The notes below the pieces were generated by a model that made no database searches, was not told the DNA's origin, and saw only the letters and a list, made by a program, of their open reading frames with translations. The translations under genes and the position numbers were made by a program. A stretch of 11,583 bases of DNA from DALYJJ01 sp031969915 (lineage in GTDB: Bacteria; Acidobacteriota; Terriglobia; Bryobacterales; Bryobacteraceae): the NCBI GenBank assembly GCA_031969915.1, contig DALYJJ010000171.1, positions 1-11,583 on the forward strand, in the 5' to 3' direction. Position 1 is the first letter of the stretch. Each line of letters opens with the position of its first letter. Shown here piece after piece: positions 1 through 6,343 of this stretch.

Positions 1-692
1 ATTAACGGGTTCGTGGCGGCTTCCGGAATGTCCATGTGCGCGCGGGTGCCGCCATCCACTTCCACGTTCTCCTGCACCAGCAATCCGTTGTGCAGCACGC
101 GCAGAAAGCGGGCGTTCTCCGTCTTCTTGCCGGAGGCGTCGAAGCGCGGCGCGCGGAACCAGATCTGATAGGACTGCCACTCGCCGGGCCGCCGCGCCGC
201 GTTCACCTTGGGCGCCGATCCGCCCACCGGCTTCTCATTGATCCAGCGGTGATAAATGGCGCCCGCGTCGGTGGTGGTCACCGCCGCCTTGCCGTAGCTG
301 TCAAAGACCTGCACTTCGTAGAGACCCTGCAAATACACGCCCGAGTTCGATCCCTGCGGCACCATGAACTCCAGGTAGAGCTCCATGTCGCCGAACTTCT
401 CCGCGGTGTGGATGTTCGCCGTGTTGCCTTTCGGGCCGTTCAGGATGCGGTCCCCGGGGCCGCCTGCCGGCGACAGCGCCTTGGGCGTCTGCACCGGATC
501 CCAGGAGATGGCCTTCGTCGCGAGCCATTCGGACGGCTTCCCCTTCTCAGCCACCCAGCCTTTCATGTCCCTGCCGCTTAAGAGCGGCTTCCATCCGTCT
601 TCCAGCAGATAAGGGGCGTCGCCGTGGGGCTGCCCGCCGGCTTGGGCAAACGCAGCCAGCGCGGCCGCGCACAACGTCAGGACTGTTTTCAT
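1..692 (-). CDS. Secreted DUF1080 / 3-keto-disaccharide hydrolase-like protein (C-terminus cut by window edge)
   Basis: About 230 residues are visible, starting at the ATG at 692-690 on the minus strand; the frame is still open at position 1, so the C-terminus is missing. Residues 1-18 (MKTVLTLCAAALAAFAQA) form a short signal peptide, so the protein is probably periplasmic or secreted. The mature part opens with PLLSGRDMKGW (36-46), the usual DUF1080 entry motif. Residues 101-134 include ELYLEFMVPQGSNSGVYLQG followed by YEVQVFDSYG, the conserved core of this concanavalin-like beta-sandwich family. IYHRWINEKP and WQSYQIWFR follow. The family includes enzymes that cleave 3-keto-glycosides, and many members have no tested function, so the substrate is not predictable here. 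A GAGGAA ribosome binding site lies at 700-695, unusually close to the ATG. The gene is divergent from the membrane protein at 733. Family call firm; exact reaction uncertain. Confidence 0.88.
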   Translation of the reverse strand, partial: MKTVLTLCAAALAAFAQAGGQPHGDAPYLLEDGWKPLLSGRDMKGWVAEKGKPSEWLATKAISWDPVQTPKALSPAGGPGDRILNGPKGNTANIHTAEKFGDMELYLEFMVPQGSNSGVYLQGLYEVQVFDSYGKAAVTTTDAGAIYHRWINEKPVGGSAPKVNAARRPGEWQSYQIWFRAPRFDASGKKTENARFLRVLHNGLLVQENVEVDGGTRAHMDIPEAATNPL

Positions 693-739
693 GATTCCTC
701 GCCTGCGACGATTGTAATATCATGCCAGTGCCATGCAAC
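693..739. promoter_or_regulatory. Short divergent promoter region, candidate
   Basis: Only 40 bp separate the ATGs of the DUF1080 gene (minus) and the membrane-anchored protein gene (plus). The AT-rich core at 711-720 stands out in GC-rich DNA. On the minus strand TACAAT (716-711) is a good -10 match, with TTGCAT (738-733, three of six matches) 16 bp upstream. On the plus strand TGTAAT (713-718) matches five of six -10 positions, but I see no convincing -35. If both are used they overlap, so the two genes could not be transcribed fully independently. Judged by eye only. Confidence 0.3.
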
Positions 740-1404
740 CACAATCGGCCCCTGCGGGGAAGAGTACGAGCCCGCTGAAAATCATCCTGATCGTGCTCGC
801 CGTCTTCATCGTCCTCGGTGTCGCCGCCGTGCTCGGCATCGGCTGGTTCACCTACAGCAAAATGAAGGAAGCCGGCGTCGACGCCGAGTTGATGCAGCGC
901 AACCCAGCGCTCGCCACCGCGAAGATCGCCGCCGCGTTCAACCCGAACATTGAAGTCCTCTCCGTGGACGAGCGCACTGAAACCGTTCAGATCCGCGAGA
1001 AGAGCACCGGCAAGGTCACCACGGTGAAACTGGGCGACCTAAAGCAGGGTAAGATCACCGTCCAGGACAACGAAGGCAATACGGTCAGCGTGGGCGGCGA
1101 GGTGAAACTGCCGGATTGGGCACCGCCGTATCCCGGCGCCAAGCAGACCGGCACCGCGTCTGTTCAGGGCGCCGAAGGCGAAGCCGGGAACGTGGTGATG
1201 CAAACTTCGGATTCGCTGGAGAAGGTGTTCCAGTTCTATGAGGAGAAGCTGAAAGCGGGTGGCTTCAAGACCACAGTCGTCAACAAGGCGGAAGGCGCCT
1301 GGACGCTCGCCGCCGCCGATGACGCTGGGAAGCGCTCGCTCAACATCGTGGGAAACCGGCAGGGTGACGAGACCTCGGTCACACTCACCTTCACCGGCAA
1401 GTAG
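733..1404 (+). CDS. Membrane-anchored protein of unknown function, large extracytoplasmic domain
   Basis: The protein has 223 residues and I recognise no named family. Residues 1-14 are a short polar cytoplasmic tail. Residues 15-40 are one strongly hydrophobic segment (KIILIVLAVFIVLGVAAVLG and on), either an uncleaved anchor or a signal-anchor. The rest is hydrophilic and probably periplasmic. It seems to hold two parts. Residues about 67-122 are short alternating strands (IEVLSVDERTETVQIREKST, VTTVKLGDLKQGKITV). Residues about 127-223 begin PDWAPPYPGAK and then carry a charged helix, SLEKVFQFYEEKLKAGGF, and a closing beta stretch SVTLTFTGK. Similar anchored proteins with a 'PxYPGA' segment are, from memory, common in Acidobacteria. 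The ATG at 733 has no clear ribosome binding site; no other in-frame start lies close upstream. The next gene starts 12 bp downstream, so it is probably co-transcribed with the di-haem peroxidase. Function unknown. Confidence 0.8.
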   Translation: MQPQSAPAGKSTSPLKIILIVLAVFIVLGVAAVLGIGWFTYSKMKEAGVDAELMQRNPALATAKIAAAFNPNIEVLSVDERTETVQIREKSTGKVTTVKLGDLKQGKITVQDNEGNTVSVGGEVKLPDWAPPYPGAKQTGTASVQGAEGEAGNVVMQTSDSLEKVFQFYEEKLKAGGFKTTVVNKAEGAWTLAAADDAGKRSLNIVGNRQGDETSVTLTFTGK

Positions 1405-1414
1405 GAGGGAGGAA
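1404..1414 (+). promoter_or_regulatory. Strong ribosome binding site of the peroxidase gene
   Basis: The purine run GGAGGGAGGAA begins at the last base of the preceding stop codon and ends two bases before the ATG at 1417. It is the clearest Shine-Dalgarno sequence in the window, where most starts have none. It fixes the peroxidase start and suggests high or coupled translation after the upstream gene terminates. Confidence 0.7.
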
Positions 1415-1416
1415 GT

Positions 1417-2394
1417 ATGTCCTACCGTTCCTGCGCCCTTTTTCTTACCGCTGTCACCATTGCCTTCGCCGCCGATGAATTGAAGCTGTTCAAGCCCCTG
1501 CCGGAGGCGATGAACTCGACCAGAAACCCGATGACCGCCGCCAAGGTGAAGCTCGGTCGCATGCTCTTCTATGAGCCCCGGCTTTCCACCGCCGGCGACA
1601 TCTCCTGCAATTCCTGCCACAGCCTGGACAAATACGGAGTGGATGGCAAGCGCTTCTCCGAAGGACACAAGAAGCAGTTGGGTGACCGCAATTCACCGAC
1701 GGTCTACAACGCCGCGGGACATCACGCGCAGTTCTGGGATGGGCGCGCGGCGGACGTGGAAGAACAGGCCAAAGGACCGGTGCTGAATCCCGTGGAGATG
1801 GCCATGCCCGGAGAGAACGTGGCGATCTCCCGGCTGAAAGCGATCGCCAGCTACCGGCGTTTGTTCCAGGAGGCCTTTCCCGGCGAGGCAGACCCTGTGA
1901 CGTTCGACAATATGGCGAAGGCCATCGCGGCGTTTGAGCGCGGCTTGGTGACGCCTGCCCGCTGGGACAAGTACCTGAAGGGCGACCAGGCGGCCCTGAC
2001 GCCGGCGGAGATCGCGGGCTTCCAAAAGTTCACCGCCGCCGGCTGCGCAGCGTGCCACAACGGCGCCTACATCGGCGGGACGTCGTTCCAGAAGATCGGC
2101 GTCACCAAACCGTGGCCGGACGCCAGGGACAAAGGCCGTTTCAAGGTCACCAGGCAGGAGAAGGACAAGCTGAGCTTCAAGGTCCCTTCCCTGCGCAATA
2201 TCGCGAAGACCGCTCCCTACTTCCACGACGGCTCCGTGAACGCTCTCGATGAGGCCGTGCGGCGCATGGCCGCCCACCAAACCGGCAAGAACCTGAGCGA
2301 TGCGGAGATCCGATCGATCCTCACGTGGTTCGATTCGCTGACCGGCGAACTTCCGGCCGCCTATATCCAGCAGCCCACGCTGCCTGCGGAATGA
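1417..2394 (+). CDS. Di-haem cytochrome c peroxidase (CCP/MauG family), periplasmic
   Basis: 325 residues, the usual length for bacterial di-haem peroxidases, which reduce H2O2 to water using electrons from a small c-type cytochrome or cupredoxin. Residues 1-19 are a Sec signal peptide ending AFA, as needed for haem attachment in the periplasm. Two CxxCH sites bind haem: CNSCH at 64-68 (N-terminal, peroxidatic haem) and CAACH at 210-214 (electron-transfer haem). Recalled numbering of the Pseudomonas enzyme fits well: distal His71 is 16 residues after the haem-1 His and here H84 is too; Trp94 corresponds to W107 in FWDGR; Glu114 corresponds to E127 in NPVEM. M284 in EAVRRM, after YFHDGS (268-273), is the likely axial Met of haem 2. 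All key residues are present, so this looks like a true peroxidase rather than a MauG-type maturase. No electron-donor cytochrome is in the window. Its stop overlaps the next start. Confidence 0.93.
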   Translation: MSYRSCALFLTAVTIAFAADELKLFKPLPEAMNSTRNPMTAAKVKLGRMLFYEPRLSTAGDISCNSCHSLDKYGVDGKRFSEGHKKQLGDRNSPTVYNAAGHHAQFWDGRAADVEEQAKGPVLNPVEMAMPGENVAISRLKAIASYRRLFQEAFPGEADPVTFDNMAKAIAAFERGLVTPARWDKYLKGDQAALTPAEIAGFQKFTAAGCAACHNGAYIGGTSFQKIGVTKPWPDARDKGRFKVTRQEKDKLSFKVPSLRNIAKTAPYFHDGSVNALDEAVRRMAAHQTGKNLSDAEIRSILTWFDSLTGELPAAYIQQPTLPAE

Positions 2395-3431
2395 CCATCC
2401 TCCGCCGTTCCCTTCCCGGCCTGCTGCTCGCGCCCCTGGCGGCTCGTGCCCAGCCGGCTGCACAGTCCACCCGGCTGCTGGCGCCTGTGCTGAAGCCGGG
2501 GGACACCGTCGGCCTGATCACGCCATCCACTTACGTCTCCGACCCCGACCGTCTGATGCTGGCGGAACGAACCGTCGCTCACTTCGGCTTCAAACTCAAG
2601 ATGGGACGGAACGTTCGAAAGCGCACGGGTTACCTGGGCGGGAGCGTGGAGGAACGAGTCGCGGATCTGCACGAGATGTTTGGCGATCCGAACGTGGACG
2701 GCATCTTCGCCATCCGGGGCGGCTACGGCGCGCCGCAGTTGCTCGACAGCATCGACTACGACCTCATCCGGCGCAACCCGAAAGTGTTCCTCGGCTACAG
2801 CGACATCACCGCGCTGCACCTGGCCATCCACCAGAAGACGGGCCTGGTGACCTTCCACGGTCCGGTGACGCTCTCCGAGTTCAGCGAATACACGCAGGAG
2901 CACCTGCGCCGCGCGCTCACCAGGACCGAACCGCTGGGGCGGCTGACGAATCCGCCGGATCGTAACCCCCTTCGCCCGAATCACCTGCTGCGCACCATCC
3001 GTCCCGGGCAGGCGCGCGGCCCGCTCACCGGAGGGAATCTGACGCTGGTGACCGCCCTGATGGGCACCCCGTACGAGATCGACACCCGCGGCAAGATCCT
3101 GTTCCTCGAAGACGTCGGCGAAGAGCCCTACGCGATCGACCGCATGCTCACGCAGCTCCGGCTGGCGAAGAAGCTCGAACAAGCCGCGGGAATCGTGTTC
3201 GGCGAATGCAGTGACTGTGCGCCGCGTGAGTTCCGCCCCGGTTTCCAGAGCACCTTCTCACTCGGCGAAGTACTCGACAACATCCTGGGCGGCCTGAAGA
3301 TCCCGGTGGTCACGGGAATGACCATCGGGCACACGTCGGACCAGCTCACGCTGCCGCTGGGCGTAATGGCCTCGCTCGACGCGGATAAGGGCGCATTGAC
3401 GGTGGAAGAGGCGGCGGTCCGGGCGGCGTAG
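2391..3431 (+). CDS. LD-carboxypeptidase (peptidase S66), with export signal
   Basis: 346 residues from the ATG at 2391. That start overlaps the peroxidase stop as ATGA, so the two genes are probably translationally coupled. A longer in-frame start at 2325 would overlap 70 bp of the peroxidase gene and bury the signal sequence, so I reject it. S66 enzymes remove the terminal D-Ala from murein tetrapeptides (L,D-bond) or process related peptides such as microcin C7. The catalytic triad is visible: Ser137 in GYSD, Glu240 in FLED and His314 in GHTSDQLTLPLG. The spacings (103 and 74) are close to those recalled for the Pseudomonas enzyme (Ser115, Glu217, His285). GGYGAPQLL (110-118) and TGGNLTLV (213-220) are also family-typical. 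Residues 1-20 (MTILRRSLPGLLLAPLAARA) resemble a signal peptide with a twin-arginine pair, implying periplasmic action, unlike cytoplasmic E. coli LdcA. The pair C273/C276 (CSDC) is noted. The substrate is inferred from family only. Confidence 0.9.
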   Translation: MTILRRSLPGLLLAPLAARAQPAAQSTRLLAPVLKPGDTVGLITPSTYVSDPDRLMLAERTVAHFGFKLKMGRNVRKRTGYLGGSVEERVADLHEMFGDPNVDGIFAIRGGYGAPQLLDSIDYDLIRRNPKVFLGYSDITALHLAIHQKTGLVTFHGPVTLSEFSEYTQEHLRRALTRTEPLGRLTNPPDRNPLRPNHLLRTIRPGQARGPLTGGNLTLVTALMGTPYEIDTRGKILFLEDVGEEPYAIDRMLTQLRLAKKLEQAAGIVFGECSDCAPREFRPGFQSTFSLGEVLDNILGGLKIPVVTGMTIGHTSDQLTLPLGVMASLDADKGALTVEEAAVRAA

Positions 3432-3449
3432 TACCGGCCCGCGCCCCGC

Positions 3450-5336
3450 TCATTCGCCCTCCCCCCGCACGATCAGCAGCGGCATATCGAGTTCGTGGCG
3501 AACCTGGTTGATGGTCGCGCCGAACATCAGATCCTGGAGTCCCCGGTGCCCGTGCGCGCCCATCACGATCAGGTCTGGCTTGAGTTCCCGAGCGTACCGG
3601 ATGATCTCGCGCGATGGCGTGGTGGCGTGAAGGACGACGAGCTCGGCGTCCACGCCCTGCGCGCGGAGCGTGCCGAGAATGCCTTCGAAATAGGCTTGGC
3701 CTTCGGAGATCTCCTGGGAGCCGGCCTGAGGACCGTACCATTGGCTGGTCACGCCCACCTCGATATGCAGCAGGTAGAGCCGGGCACCGTGCGGCCGGGT
3801 CATCGCCAGGGCGTGCTCGATCGCCGCAGCGTCCTTGTCGGTATGGTCGAGCGGCACCAGGATCGATCGGTACCTCGGCACCCCGGCCGGCGCCGGGACC
3901 TTCGGAAAAGCGGCGGGACCGGGCGCCCCTCGCCGGAACGCGGCCGGCAGCCAGGGATCCAGCGCAACATAGGCCAGCAGAGCGGAGAGCAGCGCCAGGA
4001 CGGGCGCGGCGACAATCGTCGCCAGCCACTGATATGGGCCGGCCGCAGCCAGCCACTCGGTGAGCTTCCCGGCCACCAGCCAGAGGTTGAGTGCCACGAT
4101 CACGGCGGCGGCCGTCCAGGCCAATACCCGGACCCAGGGACGGTTGGCGAACGGGCCCATGCGAGCCGGATCGCTCGTGAACCGGATCAGTGGAATCACC
4201 GCGAAGGGGAGCTGCAGGGACAACACCACCTGGCTGAAGATCAGGAGTTGGTAGGTGCCACTTTCGCCCGCCAGGAGGATGGTGGCCACCGCGGGGATCA
4301 CCGCGACCAGGCGCGTGATCAGCCGTCGAAGCCAGGGCCGCATGCGGAAGTTAAGAAACCCTTCCATCACGATTTGCCCGGCCATTGTTCCAGTAATGGT
4401 TGAAGATTGGCCAGAAGCTAGCAGGGCGATCGCGAAGGCGGCTGACGCCAGGCCGGTTCCGAGCAGCGGCGCCAGCAGCAGGTGCGCCTGCTGAATCTCC
4501 GTGACCAAGATCCCGCGCTTGAAGAAGACCGTGCCGGCCAGTATCAGGATGGCGGCATTCACCAGCAAGGCTCCGTTCAAGGCGACCACCGAATCAATCA
4601 AGTTATACTTGCAGGCCTGCCGCTTAGCTGATTCATCGTTCTGGACTTGCCGCGTTTGCACCAGGGCGCTGTGCAGGTAGAGATTATGTGGCATTACCGT
4701 GGCGCCCAGGATGCCGATCGCCACGTAGAGGCTCTGGCTGTTGATCCGCGGCAGGAGTCCCGTGATCACCTCCGAAAAGACCGGCTGGGCGAGCGCGATT
4801 TGGAGGAAAAAACAAACCCCGATTGTGGTGACGAACGCCAGGATGATCGACTCCAGCACGCGGATGCCGAAGCGCGTAAACCAGAGGATCAGCAAGGTGT
4901 CCGCAGCCATTACAACTACGCCGATTACGAGGGGAATGTTAAACAAAAGGTTGAGTCCGATCGCGGCGCCCAGAACCTCCGCCAGGTCGGTGGCGGCGAT
5001 GGCGATCTCACACAGGATCCAGAGCGCGTAGGAGACAGGGCGCGGATAGGCGTCGCGGCAGGCTTGCGCCAGGTCGCGGTTGGTGACGATCCCCAGCCGG
5101 GCCGAGAGGGTCTGGAGCAGGATCGCCATCAGGTTTGACATCACCAGGACCCACAGAAGCTGGTAGCCAAACCGGGCGCCGCCCTCCAGATCCGTGGCCC
5201 AGTTGCCCGGGTCCATATACCCGACCGAGACCAGGTAGGCTGGACCGGCGAAGGCGAACATCCGCCGGAAGAGCGAGGGCTGAGCGGTGGAGACGGAGGC
5301 GTGGACTTCGGGCAGTGACGGCGGCCGGTGAAGCAT
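3450..5336 (-). CDS. mntH: NRAMP-family Mn2+/Fe2+ transporter fused to a C-terminal universal stress protein (UspA) domain
   Basis: 628 residues, against about 410-440 for ordinary MntH. Residues about 25-460 are the LeuT-fold NRAMP transporter, a proton-coupled divalent metal importer of the inner membrane. Metal-site motifs are intact: DPGN at 42-45 (D42, N45) and MPHN at 215-218 (M215). Compared with recalled Deinococcus NRAMP numbering, the proton-path residues also match: D117 and E120 in ATDLAEV, H217, H222 and R229. The Met supports Mn/Fe rather than Mg selectivity. A Pro/Ala-rich linker (about 461-487) leads to a USP domain at 489-625, starting SILVPLDHTD and ending MPLLIV, expected in the cytoplasm. 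Its nucleotide loop, GAHG (593-596) plus nine residues plus G606, has Ala607 where the consensus has Ser/Thr. The start at 5336 lacks a clear ribosome binding site, but the NRAMP N-terminus has normal length. It converges on the LD-carboxypeptidase gene with 18 bp between stops. Symbol refers to the transporter part. Confidence 0.93.
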   Translation of the reverse strand: MLHRPPSLPEVHASVSTAQPSLFRRMFAFAGPAYLVSVGYMDPGNWATDLEGGARFGYQLLWVLVMSNLMAILLQTLSARLGIVTNRDLAQACRDAYPRPVSYALWILCEIAIAATDLAEVLGAAIGLNLLFNIPLVIGVVVMAADTLLILWFTRFGIRVLESIILAFVTTIGVCFFLQIALAQPVFSEVITGLLPRINSQSLYVAIGILGATVMPHNLYLHSALVQTRQVQNDESAKRQACKYNLIDSVVALNGALLVNAAILILAGTVFFKRGILVTEIQQAHLLLAPLLGTGLASAAFAIALLASGQSSTITGTMAGQIVMEGFLNFRMRPWLRRLITRLVAVIPAVATILLAGESGTYQLLIFSQVVLSLQLPFAVIPLIRFTSDPARMGPFANRPWVRVLAWTAAAVIVALNLWLVAGKLTEWLAAAGPYQWLATIVAAPVLALLSALLAYVALDPWLPAAFRRGAPGPAAFPKVPAPAGVPRYRSILVPLDHTDKDAAAIEHALAMTRPHGARLYLLHIEVGVTSQWYGPQAGSQEISEGQAYFEGILGTLRAQGVDAELVVLHATTPSREIIRYARELKPDLIVMGAHGHRGLQDLMFGATINQVRHELDMPLLIVRGEGE

Positions 5337-5349
5337 GGTTCAGTCTAGC

Positions 5350-5378
5350 ATGTTAACTATAGTTTAGTGGAAACTCAA
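5350..5378 (-). promoter_or_regulatory. Candidate promoter of the NRAMP-USP gene with palindromic operator
   Basis: On the minus strand TTGAGT (5378-5373) and TAACAT (5355-5350), each four of six matches to consensus, are separated by exactly 17 bp. That would start transcription about 8-10 bases before the ATG at 5336. The spacer holds a perfect 10-bp palindrome, AACTATAGTT (5355-5364), which extends to 14 bp (5353-5366) with one mismatched pair. A palindrome in the spacer is where a repressor would block RNA polymerase. Mn or Fe regulators (MntR/DtxR or Fur families) commonly control NRAMP genes, but I cannot assign the site to one of them. Confidence 0.4.
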
Positions 5379-5381
5379 GAT

Positions 5382-5393
5382 GGGCCTTGGCCC
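5382..5393 (-). terminator. Small hairpin after the hydrolase stop, weak terminator candidate
   Basis: GGGCCTTGGCCC is a near-palindrome able to form a GC-rich stem of four pairs with a four-base loop. It starts 8 bases past the hydrolase stop codon on the minus strand and ahead of the putative NRAMP promoter. The minus-strand sequence after it is T-rich but has no true T run, so intrinsic termination would be weak. It may just be chance in GC-rich DNA. Confidence 0.2.
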
Positions 5394-5400
5394 CAAGCTG

Positions 5401-6333
5401 TCAGTTTCGCAGGTGACGGTCGAACCAGCGGGCGAAGTCTCGTACATCGAAGACCATTGTCAGCCACCCGTGGCTGCCGCCGGGGTGGATGACCACCTTC
5501 ACTTCCCTGCCCTCCGCGGAGGCGCGTTCCTGGAAGCGTTGGGATTGCTCGAGGGGGACCAATGTGTCGGCGTCCCCATGATAGATCAGCGTGGGCGGGA
5601 GCGACTTGGTGACGAAGTAAATCGGCGACAGGTCCCGGCCGACCCGTTTCCAGACGGTCAGGTCGGTGGAGTTCGGCCCGAACGCCTTGACGAAGCTCTT
5701 GGGCGGGCCGCCGTCGCCGAGGTTCTCGGTAGAGGGGCCAAGGTTGAGCAGATCGGTGACCGGATAGAAGATCGCGACCGCCTGGACGGCCGACGACTCC
5801 CGATCCACGGGATCCGGGGAATCCTGCGGACCCGGGCCGCCCCGCGTGGCCAGCATCAGGCTCAGGTGGCCGCCCGCGCTGCCGCCCGAAACGCCGATGC
5901 GCGAGGGGTCAATCCCGTACCGGGCGGCGTTCCGGCGAATGAAACGAATGCCACGGTTCATGTCGTCCACGATTTCCATGACGGTGGATCCGGGCTGCGA
6001 GATATGGCAGACGGCAAACACCGTGTAGCCTGCGCGGAGCATCGGAGCGACCATCCAGGCAGGCGCTTCGCCGGCCCGTTTCGATTTCCAGCCGCCGCTG
6101 ACCATGAAGGCCACGCCGAGGCCGTTCGCCTTCCCCTCCGGCGGCTGAAGGATGTCCATGGTGAGCGGCGTGCCGTTGCGGCTTCCGTAGACGACGCCGT
6201 CCGTGCGGCGGATTTCCGGGTGCAGGTAGAGCCACAGACCGCCGGCGGCCGCACCCGCAGTCAGGACGAGAGTGAGCAGCGTCAGGAGGACGATCCGCAG
6301 GGCGCGGCGAAGGCGGCTCGGTTTGTTGGTCAT
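5401..6333 (-). CDS. Membrane-anchored alpha/beta hydrolase (esterase-like, BD-FAE/Abhydrolase_3 type)
   Basis: 310 residues. The basic tail MTNKPSRLRRALR is followed by one hydrophobic segment (about 13-37), a signal-anchor that places the enzyme domain in the periplasm. The catalytic triad of the alpha/beta hydrolase fold is readable: nucleophile Ser152 in GVSGGSAGG (147-155), Asp256 in YHGDADTLVP (251-260), and His288 in PGGSHGW (284-290). The segment from MDILQPPEG (59-67) onward resembles carboxylesterases and feruloyl-esterase-like enzymes that act on ester bonds. The usual oxyanion HGGG motif is replaced by VSGGW (78-82). The ATG lies 10 bp after the stop of the upstream receptor gene, with no clear ribosome binding site, so translation is probably coupled to the receptor. 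This points to a shared substrate, which I cannot identify. A peptidase of the prolyl-oligopeptidase group is a less likely alternative. Confidence 0.87.
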   Translation of the reverse strand: MTNKPSRLRRALRIVLLTLLTLVLTAGAAAGGLWLYLHPEIRRTDGVVYGSRNGTPLTMDILQPPEGKANGLGVAFMVSGGWKSKRAGEAPAWMVAPMLRAGYTVFAVCHISQPGSTVMEIVDDMNRGIRFIRRNAARYGIDPSRIGVSGGSAGGHLSLMLATRGGPGPQDSPDPVDRESSAVQAVAIFYPVTDLLNLGPSTENLGDGGPPKSFVKAFGPNSTDLTVWKRVGRDLSPIYFVTKSLPPTLIYHGDADTLVPLEQSQRFQERASAEGREVKVVIHPGGSHGWLTMVFDVRDFARWFDRHLRN

Positions 6334-6343
6334 GGCGCGCTGC

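Noticed and set aside
36..581. Plus-strand open frame opposite the DUF1080 gene
   Set aside because: The minus-strand frame has a signal peptide and conserved DUF1080 motifs; the plus-strand product is Arg/His-rich with none.
2325..2390. Upstream start for the LD-carboxypeptidase gene
   Set aside because: It would overlap the peroxidase gene by 70 bp and put a 22-residue polar stretch ahead of the signal sequence; the ATGA start at 2391 fits better.
1693..3182. Minus-strand open frames opposite the peroxidase and LD-carboxypeptidase genes
   Set aside because: Antisense shadows of two well-supported enzymes with intact active sites.
3432..3449. Possible shared terminator between convergent stops
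   Set aside because: The 18-bp gap is GC-rich but I found no convincing stem-loop with a T run on either strand.
3495..4403. Plus-strand open frame (302 codons) opposite the NRAMP-USP gene
   Set aside because: A shadow of the transporter frame; polar, low-complexity, and no motif.
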